Below, one piece after another: positions 25,367 through 35,862 of a stretch of 64,000 bases of DNA. A program made the position numbers and the translations under genes. The stretch is from contig DASXVO010000033.1 of NCBI GenBank assembly GCA_036504215.1, positions 85,652-149,651 of the forward strand, in the 5' to 3' direction. Source of the stretch: Vicinamibacterales bacterium. Its GTDB lineage: Bacteria > Acidobacteriota > Vicinamibacteria > Vicinamibacterales > Fen-181. Each line of letters starts with the position of its first letter. The first letter of the stretch is position 1. A model generated the notes under the pieces. The model was not told where the DNA came from. It was given only the letters and a program-made list of their open reading frames with translations, and did not search any database.

Positions 25367-27208
25367 CTACGGTGCCAGCACCCGCTCGAGCAGTTCGTTG
25401 AGCCTCGCCAGCATCGCCCGCGGATCGTCGAGAAGCCCCGCCGCCACCAGCGCGTTGTCGAGCAACTGCTGCGCCACCTTCACCGCCAGGACGTTGTCCG
25501 ACCCGCGCATCTTCTGCAGCCCGACGATGATCGGGTGGCGGGGGTTGACTTCGAGATCCTGCTTGGCGTCAGGCACCTCGTCCTTGTCCTTCTGCACCGC
25601 CCTCAGCATCCGCCTCATCCCGCTGGTCATCATGCGATCCGCGTCGACGACCACCGCGGGGCTGTTCACGAGGCGCTTGGACGGCCGTACGGCGCCGACG
25701 CGGTCGGCGAGCGTCTCCTTGAGCCACCCGGCGAGTGCCTCGGCATCGAAGTCCGAGAGCCCCACGCCGGCGACGAGCGGATCCGCCACGGCGAGGTCGG
25801 CCTTCTCGGCAGCCCGCAGTGGCTTCCTGTCGAATTCGTGGAGGTGCTCCATCACGAACTCGTCGATCGGATCCTGGAGGAACAACACCTCGTAGCCGCG
25901 TGACTGGAAGACCTCGAAGTAGGGGCTGCTCTCGGCCGCCTCGCGGCTCGGCGCCAGCAGATAATAGACGTCCTTCTGATCGCCCCGCATCCGCTTCACG
26001 TAATCGGCCAGCGAGGTGAGCGTGCCCTTCGGTTGCGCGGACGATTCGAAGCGGAGGAGCCTGCCGAGCACCTCCCGGTGCACGAAGTCGGTGGCCACGC
26101 CCTCCTTGAGGAAGCGCGCGTACTGCGCGTAGAAGCTCTCGTAGAGCGCGGCCTCCTTCTCGGCGGTCTCGTCGAGGAACTTCAGGAACCGCCCCGTCAG
26201 CACCTTGTTGATCTTCTCCAGCAGGGCGCTATCCTGCATCGTCTCGCGCGAGATGTTGAGCGGCAGATCCTCGCTGTCGACCACGCCCTTCAGGAAGCGG
26301 AGCCATTCGGGGAAGAGATTCGGCGCGTGGTCCTGGATCAGCACCTTGCGGCAATACAGGTTCACGCCGGGCTCGGTGCGGCCGAGGCCCAGGTTCTCCC
26401 AGTTGCTCTTCGGCACGAACAGCAGCGCCTGGATGGCGAGCGGCGCGTCGGCGGTGAAGTGCAACCGGAGCACCGGGTCTTCGTGATCGTGGCCGACGTA
26501 CTGGTAGAAGGCGTTGTAGTCGGCGTCGGGGACGTCGCCCTTGTTCCGGGCCCAGATGGCCTGAATCGTGTTGAGGCGAGAGCCGTTCAGTTCGATCGGG
26601 AACTGGATGAAGCTCGAATAGCGCTCGACGATGCGCCTCGTCGTATCGGTCCGGGCGAACTCCTTCGCATCGTCCTTGAGATGAACGACGACCTGTGTGC
26701 CGCGCGACAGATCGGCGGCCGGCTCGATCTCGAAGCCCCCGGCGTTCTCGCTGGTCCAGCGCCAGCCCTGCTCGTCGGGCAGGGACGATCGGGTGAGGAC
26801 CACCACCTTGGTGGCGACCATGAACGCCGAGTAGAAGCCGACGCCGAACTGTCCGATGAGACGCGCATCGGGACGCTGATTGTCGGCCAGTTGCTTGAGG
26901 AACGCCTTCGTCCCCGAGTGCGCGATCGTGCCCAGGTTCTCCACCAGGTCGCCGTGCGTCATGCCGATGCCAGTGTCGGCAATGGTGATGGTGCCCGCCT
27001 TGTCATCGGTGGTCACCGAGATCGCGGAGCTGACATCGGGTTGGAACACCGTGCTCCCCGACGTCTGGAGGAACCGGAGTTTCTCGCACGCGTCCGCCGC
27101 ATTGGACACGAGTTCGCGGATGAAAATCTCCCGGTCGGTGTAGAGGGAGTGGATGACGATGTCGAGCAGTTGCGAGATTTCGGCTTGGAAGTGATGTCGT
27201 TCGCTCAT
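25367..27208 (-). CDS. htpG: Molecular chaperone HtpG (Hsp90)
   Basis: Cytoplasmic ATP-dependent chaperone of 613 residues, normal for bacterial Hsp90. The GHKL ATPase domain shows ELVSNAADACEKLRFL, DTGIGM and GQFGVGFYSAFMV. The middle domain contains PLNISRETMQ, and a C-terminal dimerisation domain ends the protein. The small gene at 27212-27373 ends three bases upstream of its start codon, so the two are co-transcribed. No heat-shock promoter was recognised. The only oddity is the copied internal segment beyond the stop codon. Confidence 0.96.
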   Translation of the reverse strand: MSERHHFQAEISQLLDIVIHSLYTDREIFIRELVSNAADACEKLRFLQTSGSTVFQPDVSSAISVTTDDKAGTITIADTGIGMTHGDLVENLGTIAHSGTKAFLKQLADNQRPDARLIGQFGVGFYSAFMVATKVVVLTRSSLPDEQGWRWTSENAGGFEIEPAADLSRGTQVVVHLKDDAKEFARTDTTRRIVERYSSFIQFPIELNGSRLNTIQAIWARNKGDVPDADYNAFYQYVGHDHEDPVLRLHFTADAPLAIQALLFVPKSNWENLGLGRTEPGVNLYCRKVLIQDHAPNLFPEWLRFLKGVVDSEDLPLNISRETMQDSALLEKINKVLTGRFLKFLDETAEKEAALYESFYAQYARFLKEGVATDFVHREVLGRLLRFESSAQPKGTLTSLADYVKRMRGDQKDVYYLLAPSREAAESSPYFEVFQSRGYEVLFLQDPIDEFVMEHLHEFDRKPLRAAEKADLAVADPLVAGVGLSDFDAEALAGWLKETLADRVGAVRPSKRLVNSPAVVVDADRMMTSGMRRMLRAVQKDKDEVPDAKQDLEVNPRHPIIVGLQKMRGSDNVLAVKVAQQLLDNALVAAGLLDDPRAMLARLNELLERVLAP

Positions 27209-27211
27209 GGT

Positions 27212-27373
27212 TCAGTGATTGGCAAGAGTGGGCTGACCCGGCTGTTGCAAGGCGCGCAGGTACTCCTTGCAGGCGAGGCGCGCGCGAACGAGGTCGCCGT
27301 GCTCGAGCTTCAGCGATTGGGCGATGCGGCTGATCTCGTTGTCCTCGACCCCGGTAATCGACTGGAGGGACAT
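27212..27373 (-). CDS. Small helical protein upstream of htpG
   Basis: Protein of 53 residues, MSLQSITGVEDNEISRIAQS followed by a charged helical stretch (LKLEHGDLVRARLACKEYLR). It has high coding character and lies three bases from htpG. The start at 27373 is chosen as the first ATG that yields this compact unit; the ribosome-binding site is poor. No family is recognised. It could be a small regulator or partner translated in concert with HtpG. Confidence 0.5.
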   Translation of the reverse strand: MSLQSITGVEDNEISRIAQSLKLEHGDLVRARLACKEYLRALQQPGQPTLANH

Positions 27374-27529
27374 ACCGTATCGTCTCACAGGGCCGGGGCG
27401 ACACAACAGGAGATACGTCCCGTTCGCCGTCGGCGCCCACCGTCACGCGCCCCGTTTCGATCACGAGCGGCGAGCCGCCCTGTGACGCTGCTCTGGGCGG
27501 CCACGAGTCCAGGGCCCGACCGCTTTCAG

Positions 27530-29050
27530 TCATCCACGGCCGAGCGCGTTGATTGCGGCGAGGTCGGCGAACAGGCGGGCCGGTTGTTCCCACCGCGCGC
27601 CACCGCGTGGCTCGAACCGACCGGGCGGGTGTGCGCCGGCCACCAGCCGACGGCCGTCGTCGAGCGAGCCGATCGTCCCCGCCGAGATGGCCTGCACCAG
27701 CAGGTTCCCGGTGGCGGTGGCCTCCACGGGCCCGGCGAGCACGTCACGTCCGGACGCATCGGCCGTTGCCTGATTCAGGTAGCCGTTCATCGACCCGCCG
27801 CCGACGACGTGAATGCCCGGAACGGGCCGACCCGTCACGCGCTCGATGGTTGCGACCGCCGCCGCATAGCGGAGGGCGAGCGAATCGAGGATCACCTTTG
27901 TCAGCCGCACCGGGTCGTCGACGTCGTCCTGCCCGGTCGCCGCGAGCGAGGTGCGGATCGCGCGCACCATGCTGCCTGGCGCAAAGAAGCGCTGGTCGTC
28001 CGGGAAGATGACGCCGGCGAAATCCGATACTCGAGCAACGGCTGCGATGAGCGCCGTCAAATCGTGCCCCCGGCCTTCTGCGGCCCATTCGCGCCGACAC
28101 GACTCGAGCAACCACAGGCCCATCACGTTTGTCAGCAGGCGCACGCTCCCGAACACGCCGGCTTCGTTCGTCAGGCCTGCCTCGGATGCCTCCGCGGTCA
28201 GAAGCGGCGCATCCCGTTCCACGCCGACCAGCGACCAGGTGCCGGACGAGATGTATGCCCAGCCCGGAGCGAGCGGCGTGCCCGCGACGGCGCTGGCCGT
28301 GTCGTGCGTGCCGGGCGCCACCACGGCGGCGGGTGCGACGCCCAGCCCGTCGCAGAGTTCCGGCCGAAGTGTGCCAATGGCGGTCCCGGCATCCACGACG
28401 TCCGACATCAGGCCGCGCGGCAGGCTCAACCGATCGAAGAGCTGGTCGTCCCAGCAGCGAGTACCGGCAGCGAGCAACTGGGTGGTGGATCCGTTCGTCC
28501 GCTCCGTGACGATCGACCCGCACAGTTCGTGATGACAGAAGTCGGGGATGAGGAGGAGGTGGCGTGCACGCTCCGGCAGCCCGTCCCGCACGTGTGCCCG
28601 GAGCTGGTACAGGGTGTTGAACGGGAGAGACTGGATACCGGTGCGCGCGAAGAGTTCGTCACGCGGCACGGCGGTGAAGACCGAGTCCATCGCACCGGAC
28701 GTTCGTTCGTCGCGGTAGCAGACCGGCTCTTCCACGAGGCGGCCGGCCTCGTCGAGGAGGGCGTAGTCAACGCCCCACGAGTCGACGCCGACCGAGGTGA
28801 TCGGTGCGCCCGTCGACGCGGCCGCGTCGTGCGCGAGCCGGAGGCCCATGCGGATCCCGTCAATCAGGCCCGCGACGTCCCACCGCAGATGCCCGTCGAC
28901 GCGGCGTGGAGCATAGTGGAAGCGGTGCACCTCGCTGACGTGGAAGCCCGTGGCATCCGCACCGCCAATCAGGGCCCGTCCGCTGCCGGCCCCGAGGTCG
29001 ATCGCGACATGCCGAGCGCCGTGTGTGCCGATTGGATGCGCAACGCCCAC
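27530..29050 (-). CDS. rhaB: Rhamnulokinase
   Basis: Cytoplasmic FGGY-family kinase of 506 residues that phosphorylates L-rhamnulose to L-rhamnulose 1-phosphate, the BMC pathway substrate. The N-terminal ATP-fold motif is AIDLGAGSGR; the sugar-binding blocks SVGVDSWGVDYALLDEAG and LLLIPDFCHHELCG are rhamnulokinase-like. The C-terminal ATP site shows ISSGTWSLVG and HVVGGGSMN. It starts with GTG at 29050, with GGAGAG about eight bases upstream. It lies on the opposite strand to the BMC operon, beyond the rhamnosidase and transporter genes. L-fuculokinase is the main alternative, but the neighbouring RhaT and GH106 genes argue for rhamnulose. Confidence 0.9.
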   Translation of the reverse strand: MGVAHPIGTHGARHVAIDLGAGSGRALIGGADATGFHVSEVHRFHYAPRRVDGHLRWDVAGLIDGIRMGLRLAHDAAASTGAPITSVGVDSWGVDYALLDEAGRLVEEPVCYRDERTSGAMDSVFTAVPRDELFARTGIQSLPFNTLYQLRAHVRDGLPERARHLLLIPDFCHHELCGSIVTERTNGSTTQLLAAGTRCWDDQLFDRLSLPRGLMSDVVDAGTAIGTLRPELCDGLGVAPAAVVAPGTHDTASAVAGTPLAPGWAYISSGTWSLVGVERDAPLLTAEASEAGLTNEAGVFGSVRLLTNVMGLWLLESCRREWAAEGRGHDLTALIAAVARVSDFAGVIFPDDQRFFAPGSMVRAIRTSLAATGQDDVDDPVRLTKVILDSLALRYAAAVATIERVTGRPVPGIHVVGGGSMNGYLNQATADASGRDVLAGPVEATATGNLLVQAISAGTIGSLDDGRRLVAGAHPPGRFEPRGGARWEQPARLFADLAAINALGRG

Positions 29051-29390
29051 AAATGCTCTCCGCGGCTACCTCGGTGGTCGCGGCGGTTGGCCGGCGACGA
29101 GCGCCTCGCGCGCGCCGATGCCGGGCGCGTCTTCCTCCGCCGCGCCTTCATGCACACGCATCCGGAACGCTTTGCGAATCACCCTTCACTCCCCTCCGGG
29201 CGCGCTCGGGCGCGGGAGCCGAATTCGACGAACCGGAGGACGCGGGGCCGAACGGTGCCCCCCACGATAACTCAGGGCCAGAACGGGATCCAGCGTGCAC
29301 GTCGCGCGCAGGGAGTTTCACCGTCCGAAACACTCTGCAGACCGCCGGAGCGGGAGCTGCCGATGACGAATCGCCTTCCAGCAAGCCGGC
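29051..29390. other. Gap between rhaB and GH31 fragment
   Basis: About 340 bases with no supportable gene. Open frames on the plus strand are antisense extensions of rhaB. The rhaB promoter should lie here, but I cannot identify it. Confidence 0.4.
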
Positions 29391-29645
29391 CAGCGCCACG
29401 CCGGCGATCGCACCATCGAGTACGCCGCACCGCCCGACGTGATGCCGCTCACGCTCGACATCCATCCTGCCGGCCACTCCTCGTGCTGGCTCCAGGAAGA
29501 CGATGGGATGAGCCCCGAGTATCAGAGGCAGGTCGTTGCGCAGACCGAACTCACCGCCGACCTGCGGCCGGGTGCGTTGACGATCGAGGTGCACGCGCCC
29601 ACCGTGCCCTTCCACGTCGATTCGCGGGCGGTCGATCGGTGGTGA
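29391..29645 (+). pseudogene. C-terminal fragment of a GH31-type glycosidase
   Basis: About 85 plus-strand codons encode RTIEYAAPPDVMPLTLDIHP, then SCWLQEDDGMSPEYQRQVVA, then TIEVHAPT. This is the pattern of the DUF5110-like C-terminal domain of family 31 glycoside hydrolases (PLTLRIYPG...LYEDDG...). The catalytic barrel is absent and the frame upstream is random, so only the tail of the gene survives. It lies between rhaB and rhaT, in a locus already devoted to glycan use. Confidence 0.55.
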
Positions 29646-29649
29646 CCGT

Positions 29650-30801
29650 TTACGGGTGTGCGCCCAGGTAGTTCCCGTAGCCGACGACGATTGTCGACAA
29701 CAGCAATGTGGCCACGCCCAGCCGGAGCAAGAGCATCGCCTTGCCGCTCGCGCCGCGCCACTCCCTGAGGATCACACCCCACATGGTGGCGAAGATGATG
29801 ATGCTGGCCATGTGCACGGTCCAGCTCGAGAACTTGTACGCGCCCATCTGCGTCTCGCCCATCGAGTAGAAGAAGAACTGCAGGTACCAGAAGATGCCGC
29901 CCATGGCGCTGAACACGTAGTTCCACAGCACGGGCACCGGCGTCTTGTCCTGGCGGCCATCGGCGGGGATTCGTTTCGCGGGCTCGCCCTCGCCGAAGCC
30001 GGGGGCGAGCGCGGTGGACGGCGACTCGGCGCGGATCTGGCAGCTGAAATACTGGAACCCGGTGCGGTTCTTGATGTTGAGATGGATGCACCAGAAGGCG
30101 TTGGTGCAGAATCCTCCGGCCAGCACGACCACCAGCACGGGCAGCCCCTGCCAGATGGCATCGGTCCCGTGCTGCATGGTGATGGCCTTGATCGGGTTGC
30201 CTGACGCGAGTCCGAAGGCGAAGCACGCGCTGAAGACGCCCGAGACCGCGGCCACCAGCACGCCCTTCCGGAAGTTGAACTCCACGACGTTGCCGAGCTT
30301 CTGCTCCGCCGGCATTTCCACCTCCTTCTTCCGTCCGGCGAGCCCGGTAATCAACACGCCGGCCAGGCAGATGAAGACGCCAGCCAGGATGACGTTGCCG
30401 TGGAAAGGAGTGATCAGCTTCGCGGTGAATTCGCCCCTGTACCACGGCTCGGTGAGCGTGCCCACCACGGCGCACCACCCGAGAACCATGGCCATGCCCA
30501 ACCCGACGCCGAGGTACCGCACGGACAATCCGAACGTGAGATTCCCGATCCCCCACAGCATGCCGAAGAAGGCGCAGTAGGCCAGGGTGCTCGGGGGCGT
30601 CTCTTGGAGGACCCCCATCAGGTCGTTGGTGTTGAGCGCCGCCATCATCCACGGCATGATGATCCAGCTGAAGAAGCCGCCGGCAAGCCAATACGTCTCC
30701 CAGGACCACCGTCTCACGAAGCGGTAGGGCACGACGAAACTGCCCGAGGCCAAGCCTCCGAGCCAGTGGAAGAACACGCCGAGGAACGGGTTGGGAGACA
30801 T
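29650..30801 (-). CDS. rhaT: L-rhamnose/proton symporter
   Basis: Inner-membrane transporter of 383 residues with about ten helices (GVFFHWLGGLASGSFVVPYR, then GGFFSWIIMPWMMAALNT and AISGVFSACFAFG-like repeats). These blocks are typical of RhaT. The protein is longer than the E. coli one (344 residues) because of a charged, Pro-rich cytoplasmic loop near residues 255-290. It imports L-rhamnose released by the neighbouring GH106 enzyme. It lies nine bases downstream of the GH106 gene on the same strand, so it is co-transcribed. Confidence 0.92.
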   Translation of the reverse strand: MSPNPFLGVFFHWLGGLASGSFVVPYRFVRRWSWETYWLAGGFFSWIIMPWMMAALNTNDLMGVLQETPPSTLAYCAFFGMLWGIGNLTFGLSVRYLGVGLGMAMVLGWCAVVGTLTEPWYRGEFTAKLITPFHGNVILAGVFICLAGVLITGLAGRKKEVEMPAEQKLGNVVEFNFRKGVLVAAVSGVFSACFAFGLASGNPIKAITMQHGTDAIWQGLPVLVVVLAGGFCTNAFWCIHLNIKNRTGFQYFSCQIRAESPSTALAPGFGEGEPAKRIPADGRQDKTPVPVLWNYVFSAMGGIFWYLQFFFYSMGETQMGAYKFSSWTVHMASIIIFATMWGVILREWRGASGKAMLLLRLGVATLLLSTIVVGYGNYLGAHP

Positions 30802-30810
30802 GGGTACGTC

Positions 30811-33669
30811 CTATCGTGATGGTGTTGTCGCCCGCGCGGCCGGCGCGGCGACAAGTCGGATGGGACCGAAGAGACCGGCAGGAACGGGCCGCACCTTGTC
30901 CATGTCCTGGGGCTCGAACCGCGTACCGTACCGGAGGCTCAGCAGCGTGTGGTCGGGCAGCGCGTGCCCGGCCATGTAGTTGATCGCGAGGTTCGCGACG
31001 TCGATGCGGATGACGTTGGGGCCCGACCGCAGGAACGGGGTCACGTCCAGGGAGTACGGCGGGCACCAGACGGAGCCGGCGCGCTGGCCGTTCACGAAGA
31101 CGACTGCAGCATCACGCACGGGCGCATCGAGCCACGCCTGCATCCGCGCCTTCGGGCCGCCGACGTCAATGACCTTGGGCGCGCCGAGATCGAGGCGGAG
31201 CGACTGTCCGCGTCTCAGCATCGCCGCGGACACGTCGACGGTCTTCTCGTACCTGGCGACCCCCGAAAAGAACCGCGTCGCCTCATCGTCGGTCCAGGAT
31301 CGCAGCGTGGCCCACTCCGTGGGCGCCCCCGTCGGACCGAAGGTCACCCGCCAGCCTGAGCTGATGTCGAGGGGCGGAGGGAGCGTCCCGGATCGTGGGG
31401 GACGTCCGGCCGTCATTCCAGCCGCGCCCATGGGGAACACGATCACCGTGGACTCATACGGCGCGAGGTCGAGGGCCAGCGTCGCGCCAGACCGAGGCGT
31501 TGGGCGACGAAGATCGACCGGCGCACGCTCCCCCGTCAACGGGTTCCACTGCTCCACCCCACGAGCCGGGACGCGGAATGTCGCGTCGAACGACTGGCGT
31601 ACGTTCGACGTGTTGGCCACGAAATAGATGTCTCCCGCCTCGGTGCGCCGGTGCACGAACCCGATGTCCCGAGCGCCGGCGGACACCGCCATGTCGGGCA
31701 GCAGGCGGGATCGCAACGCCACGCCGAGATTGGCCTCTTGCTCGACGAGCAGGCCGGCCGGTGACGCACCGCGGAACAGGCGATCAGCCGTCGTACGGAT
31801 CTCGTCATGGTCCGAGGGCGAGGCCAGGTAGCCAGGCGCCAGCGCCGGTGTGCGCCTCGTCGCCACCACGCACACGCCCTGCTTCGCGAAGGACTCGAGC
31901 GCACGAATCGTCCGGACCGGCATCCGTTCGACATCCGGGATGACGATGGCGCGATAGCGGTTCCGACCGATCGCGATGTGGCCCTGATCAACCCGCGCCC
32001 GTTCGGCAAGCACGGTGTCATCGATGAAGTCGAGATTGAACCCCGCGTCGAGAACGGCCGACACGACGTCAGGCCCGAGGCGCCGGGCCATCGCCTCGAT
32101 CAGGCTCCCGACCTTTCCCGGCGCGAACCGCGCCCAGGCATCGTCGTTCGGCAGGTAGACGGCGACGTCGTTCGCCGGCCGGCCCTGGCGCAGCAAGAAA
32201 CTCGTCCGCTGCAGGTAGCGCGCGAGGTCGGGCATCACGATCCACCAGGGGTTCTTGTCGTTGAAGACGCCAGCGGCGTAGAACCGCCACCCAGGATACG
32301 CAACCCCGTCGGCGGTGTACGGCCACCCATGCCCGATCAACTGGTTGATGCCCTGGAGGAAGTGCAGGTCGGCTTCCGCCTTCATGTCGAGCGGTGTCGC
32401 CATGAACGTCGGCGAATGCAGCCATGTCCACGTCTCGGACGATATGACCGGCCGGTCGTAGAGGTGCCCGATCGACGCTGCCCACCGCGACGCGCGTAGC
32501 GTCTTCCACTGCGCCCCTTCGCCTTCGGGGAGATCGACGCCGGCGTTGCTCGAGATGGTGGCCGGGGGGATGCCGTATCCCTGGAGCCTGAACCGCGTGC
32601 CGTGGCGCCGCGCCCACTCCTGAACGGGCGCAAGGAAGCGCTCCGTCACGAGTTCGGTCAGCGTCTGGCCCCAGTCGTGGCGAATCGCGGCCGTGGTCGG
32701 CCCGGCATCGAGTACGAGCGCGGGCAGCAACAAACGCAGGTCGTAGCCGCGGCGAGCCCGAAACGCCTCGAGGAGATCGTCGGTCCAATCGGACCCGTAG
32801 ACTTCGAGGCTGTCGCAGAACACCGCGTACGGCGGCGCGGCGCCGAAGGCCGACAGCAGGCGATCGCCAACCGCCTGCAGATAGTGATCGACCGCGGCGC
32901 GATCGTAGTGGTTGAGGACGAACCCTTCGGCGCCAACGGCGGGGCGCTTCACCATCATGCCCGTCCGACTGCTGATGAAGAACAGGACCTCCCGGGCGCG
33001 CGGCAGACGATCGGGCAACCGAACGATCCCGTCGGCGATGGGGGTGACTTCGCGGAGGCCGTCGGTGGTGGAGGCCGGCGAGGACGGCGCCAGAAACGCT
33101 GCGATGAGCCGTTCGCCAGCGCGAATGTCGGGCGCGGGCACACGATCGACGCCCGAAGCCACGGCAACACGCTCGACCCGCAACCTGCCGGCGGCCTGGC
33201 TGATCCCGACCTGTGGGCCGCCGTACGGCCATCCGCTGCCCACGGTGAGGTCGACGCGCAGGCCGAGCTCTTTCGCCGTTCGAGCGGCGAAGCGCACGTC
33301 GTCGATGAAGGCGTCGGAGAGAAACGGGTGGGTGACGAGGTGCTGCGCGGAATCGTCGAGCACCAACGGATACACCGGCTGGATTTCGAACCCGCCGATG
33401 CCGCCGTCCTTCATCAGGCGCATTTCGCGCTCGAGGCCCGCCGTCGTGACCGTCGGCCCGAACCACCACCACCGCATCATGATCCGCGCCTCGTCTGGCG
33501 GCGTGCGGAACTGGCGTGCGAGGTCGGCCAGGGCGGACGACGCGGCCTGCGCGGCGGATGGGGGCGTGTTCGTGATCTGCGCGAGAACCGGACGACTCGC
33601 GCTCGCCGCCAGCAACACGGCGGAGATGACGGCGGCCGACGTCGCGGTGCGAATGCCTGTCAGGCGCAT
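30811..33669 (-). CDS. GH106 alpha-L-rhamnosidase
   Basis: Exported glycosidase of about 952 residues that removes terminal L-rhamnose from plant or microbial glycans. A signal peptide ([20 protein letters not shown]) is followed by the family's N-terminal blocks ([20 protein letters not shown], then [13 protein letters not shown]). A large catalytic barrel and C-terminal beta-sandwich domains follow ([20 protein letters not shown], then [19 protein letters not shown]). The catalytic glutamates are not pinned down here. Start 33669 is preferred over 33714 because it gives a cleaner signal peptide. It leads an operon with rhaT and is divergent from rhaI. Confidence 0.88.
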   Translation of the reverse strand: MRLTGIRTATSAAVISAVLLAASASRPVLAQITNTPPSAAQAASSALADLARQFRTPPDEARIMMRWWWFGPTVTTAGLEREMRLMKDGGIGGFEIQPVYPLVLDDSAQHLVTHPFLSDAFIDDVRFAARTAKELGLRVDLTVGSGWPYGGPQVGISQAAGRLRVERVAVASGVDRVPAPDIRAGERLIAAFLAPSSPASTTDGLREVTPIADGIVRLPDRLPRAREVLFFISSRTGMMVKRPAVGAEGFVLNHYDRAAVDHYLQAVGDRLLSAFGAAPPYAVFCDSLEVYGSDWTDDLLEAFRARRGYDLRLLLPALVLDAGPTTAAIRHDWGQTLTELVTERFLAPVQEWARRHGTRFRLQGYGIPPATISSNAGVDLPEGEGAQWKTLRASRWAASIGHLYDRPVISSETWTWLHSPTFMATPLDMKAEADLHFLQGINQLIGHGWPYTADGVAYPGWRFYAAGVFNDKNPWWIVMPDLARYLQRTSFLLRQGRPANDVAVYLPNDDAWARFAPGKVGSLIEAMARRLGPDVVSAVLDAGFNLDFIDDTVLAERARVDQGHIAIGRNRYRAIVIPDVERMPVRTIRALESFAKQGVCVVATRRTPALAPGYLASPSDHDEIRTTADRLFRGASPAGLLVEQEANLGVALRSRLLPDMAVSAGARDIGFVHRRTEAGDIYFVANTSNVRQSFDATFRVPARGVEQWNPLTGERAPVDLRRPTPRSGATLALDLAPYESTVIVFPMGAAGMTAGRPPRSGTLPPPLDISSGWRVTFGPTGAPTEWATLRSWTDDEATRFFSGVARYEKTVDVSAAMLRRGQSLRLDLGAPKVIDVGGPKARMQAWLDAPVRDAAVVFVNGQRAGSVWCPPYSLDVTPFLRSGPNVIRIDVANLAINYMAGHALPDHTLLSLRYGTRFEPQDMDKVRPVPAGLFGPIRLVAAPAARATTPSR

Positions 33670-33967
33670 GGTATTGTGTGGAGCCTGCGCGTGTCGGGAC
33701 GACCGCGCAAGCAATCACACGACGGACTTGATCGGGTACACGTCGCGGGCGGATCGTCGCGTGTTGGACGCTGGTTCCTCAACCATGGACGTTTTGTATA
33801 GCACAACTCCTGACCGCTGTCATGCGGAGCGAGCTGGGGTCGGTGACGTTTCTGTATGCAAACCCCTCCTCGTGTCGTTCGCCGGGCTTGCCCGGGCCGG
33901 GCGCGAAGCGTGACAGTGTCGATCCTGCCGGAGGGGTGGCCGTAGCGAGGCAAGGGGGGGACACGTC

Positions 33968-35257
33968 ATGGCGATTGCGTGGAATGCGCTCATCGAGGCT
34001 GACAGGGACCGATCCGGCGCGGCGCTGGACGACGACTACGACCACCTCGGGCGCCAACTGGCGCGTCGCGGCATCGACATCGCCGCGGTGCAGGCCCGGG
34101 CCGCGGCCTTCGTCGTGGCTGTGCCCTCCTGGGGTGTCGCCACGGGAGGCACACGCTTCGCACGGTTTCCCGGGCCAGGCGAGCCCCGCAACGTCTTCGA
34201 GAAGCTCGACGACTGTCAGGTGGTCAACCGGCTTGTCCGCATCGCCCCGGATATCTCGCTGCACATTCCGTGGGACGAGCCGGACGATCCGGACGCGCTC
34301 CGGGCGTTTGCCGCCGAACGCGGACTCACCCTCGGCACGACCAACTCCAACACGTTCGAGGATCAGCCCGGTCAAGCGCAGTCCTACAAGTTCGGCAGCC
34401 TCTCTCACACCGATCCGGGTGTGCGCCGGCAGGCCGTGGAGCACAACCGTCACTGCCTCGAGTTGGGTCAGAAACTCGGCGCGCGCGCACACTCGGTCTG
34501 GGTTGGCGACGGCGGCAACTTCCCGGGCCAGCACCACGTGCGCCGGGCGCTCGATCGGTATCTTGACAGCCTCAGAGCCATCTACGCCGTCCTGCCGCCG
34601 GACTGTCGGCTCTTCATCGAGCACAAGCTCTACGAGCCGGCGTTCTATTCGACGGTGCTCAACGACTGGGGCGTCAGCTACTACTGTGCCCGAGAACTCG
34701 GCGACCGGGCGTTCTCGCTGGTCGACTTCGGCCATCATGCGCCGAACGTGAACATCGAGATGATCGTCGCCCGCCTCATCCAGTTCGGCAAGCTGGGCGG
34801 CTTTCACTTCAACGACAGCCAATATGGCGATGACGACCTCGATGCGGGATCCGTCAAGCCGTTCCAGCTGTTCCTGGTCTTCAACGAACTCGTGTGCGCG
34901 GAGATGGAGCAGGTGGCCGGCTTCGATCCGTGCTACATGCTCGACCAATCGCACAACGTGACCGATCCAATCGAGTCACTGATGGTCAGCGCCATGGAGG
35001 TGCAGCGGGCCTACGTGCAGGCATGGCTCGTGGATCGTACGGCGCTCCACGCCTGTCAGGAGCGCAACGACGCGATCATGGCGCTCGCCACGCTGAAGCA
35101 GGCCTTCACGACCGACGTCGCCCCGATACTCGCCATGGCCCGCCGCACCCGGGGCGGCGCGATCGACCCGGTGGCGGTCTATCGGGCGAGCGGCTATCGG
35201 CAGCGCGCAGCGGAGGAACGCCCCGCCGACGCGCGACGCGGAGGCGGGATCGTCTGA
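33968..35257 (+). CDS. rhaI: L-rhamnose isomerase (RhaI type)
   Basis: Cytoplasmic TIM-barrel sugar isomerase of 429 residues converting L-rhamnose to L-rhamnulose. It is the Pseudomonas-type enzyme, not the E. coli RhaA type. Metal-site residues are visible as E218 (IEHKLYEP), D253 (SLVDFGHHAPN), H280 and D283 (GGFHFNDSQYGDDD). A GGGGGGA stretch precedes the ATG. It is divergent from the GH106 gene and converges on the BMC-T gene. The enzyme probably works outside the compartment, as no encapsulation-type helix is seen at its ends. Confidence 0.9.
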   Translation: MAIAWNALIEADRDRSGAALDDDYDHLGRQLARRGIDIAAVQARAAAFVVAVPSWGVATGGTRFARFPGPGEPRNVFEKLDDCQVVNRLVRIAPDISLHIPWDEPDDPDALRAFAAERGLTLGTTNSNTFEDQPGQAQSYKFGSLSHTDPGVRRQAVEHNRHCLELGQKLGARAHSVWVGDGGNFPGQHHVRRALDRYLDSLRAIYAVLPPDCRLFIEHKLYEPAFYSTVLNDWGVSYYCARELGDRAFSLVDFGHHAPNVNIEMIVARLIQFGKLGGFHFNDSQYGDDDLDAGSVKPFQLFLVFNELVCAEMEQVAGFDPCYMLDQSHNVTDPIESLMVSAMEVQRAYVQAWLVDRTALHACQERNDAIMALATLKQAFTTDVAPILAMARRTRGGAIDPVAVYRASGYRQRAAEERPADARRGGGIV

Positions 35258-35282
35258 CGGCAGGGGCTCCCGATTCCGGTCC

Positions 35283-35843
35283 CTACATGAACTCGCGGAA
35301 CAGTTCCTTCGCGGGCCCCGGGATCACGGCCTTGCCGACCAGGATCCCCTCCTCGGATGCCACCGCGGCACCAGCCGCGACGGCGGCTTCGACGCTCGCG
35401 ATGTCGCCCGTCATCAACACGAAGCCCTTGCCGCCAATCGCCATCGCCAGGTGGACTCGGAAGAGCACCACATCGGCGGCCTTGGCCGCCGCGTCGGCAA
35501 CTTCCACGATGCTCGACGCGGAGAAGGTCTCGATGAGCCCAAGCGCACTGACCCGCTCCGGCGCCGCATCAACCGACAAGCCGATCGCGGGGAACACACT
35601 CGGGTGCACCTTGGTGACGACGCGCCGTTCGATGAGCGACCCGCCGCAGAGCGCCGCTCCCGCGTCCACAGAGGATTGCACGGAGGCCACCTCACCGCCG
35701 ATGACGATGAGGTACTTCCCTGAGCAGATGGTCCGCGCGAGCAGCAATTCCACGCTCGCCGCTTTGAGCATCGCATCCTGTGCCACGTAGCCAACGGCGA
35801 TGGAGGCGACCTCGACCAGTCCCACCGACCTCAGCTTCGACAC
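35283..35843 (-). CDS. pduT: Tandem BMC shell protein with Fe-S-type pore cysteine (PduT-like)
   Basis: Protein of 186 residues with two BMC domains (SVGLVEVASIAVGYVAQDAM and ALGLIETFSASSIVEVADAA), which forms pseudohexameric trimers in the compartment shell. In the first domain the segment ARTICSGKYLIVIGGEVASV places Cys40 where PduT has the cysteine that holds a 4Fe-4S cluster in the central pore. The GTG at 35843 is chosen because GGGAGG stands five bases upstream. It lies 19 bases downstream of the pduS-like gene. A role in passing electrons across the shell is inferred from PduT. Confidence 0.88.
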   Translation of the reverse strand: MSKLRSVGLVEVASIAVGYVAQDAMLKAASVELLLARTICSGKYLIVIGGEVASVQSSVDAGAALCGGSLIERRVVTKVHPSVFPAIGLSVDAAPERVSALGLIETFSASSIVEVADAAAKAADVVLFRVHLAMAIGGKGFVLMTGDIASVEAAVAAGAAVASEEGILVGKAVIPGPAKELFREFM

Positions 35844-35862
35844 GCCAGCCTCCCTTTCACCC

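Noticed and set aside
26033..29671. 1212-codon plus-strand open frame across htpG and rhaB
   Set aside because: Antisense to two secure genes and of shadow composition.
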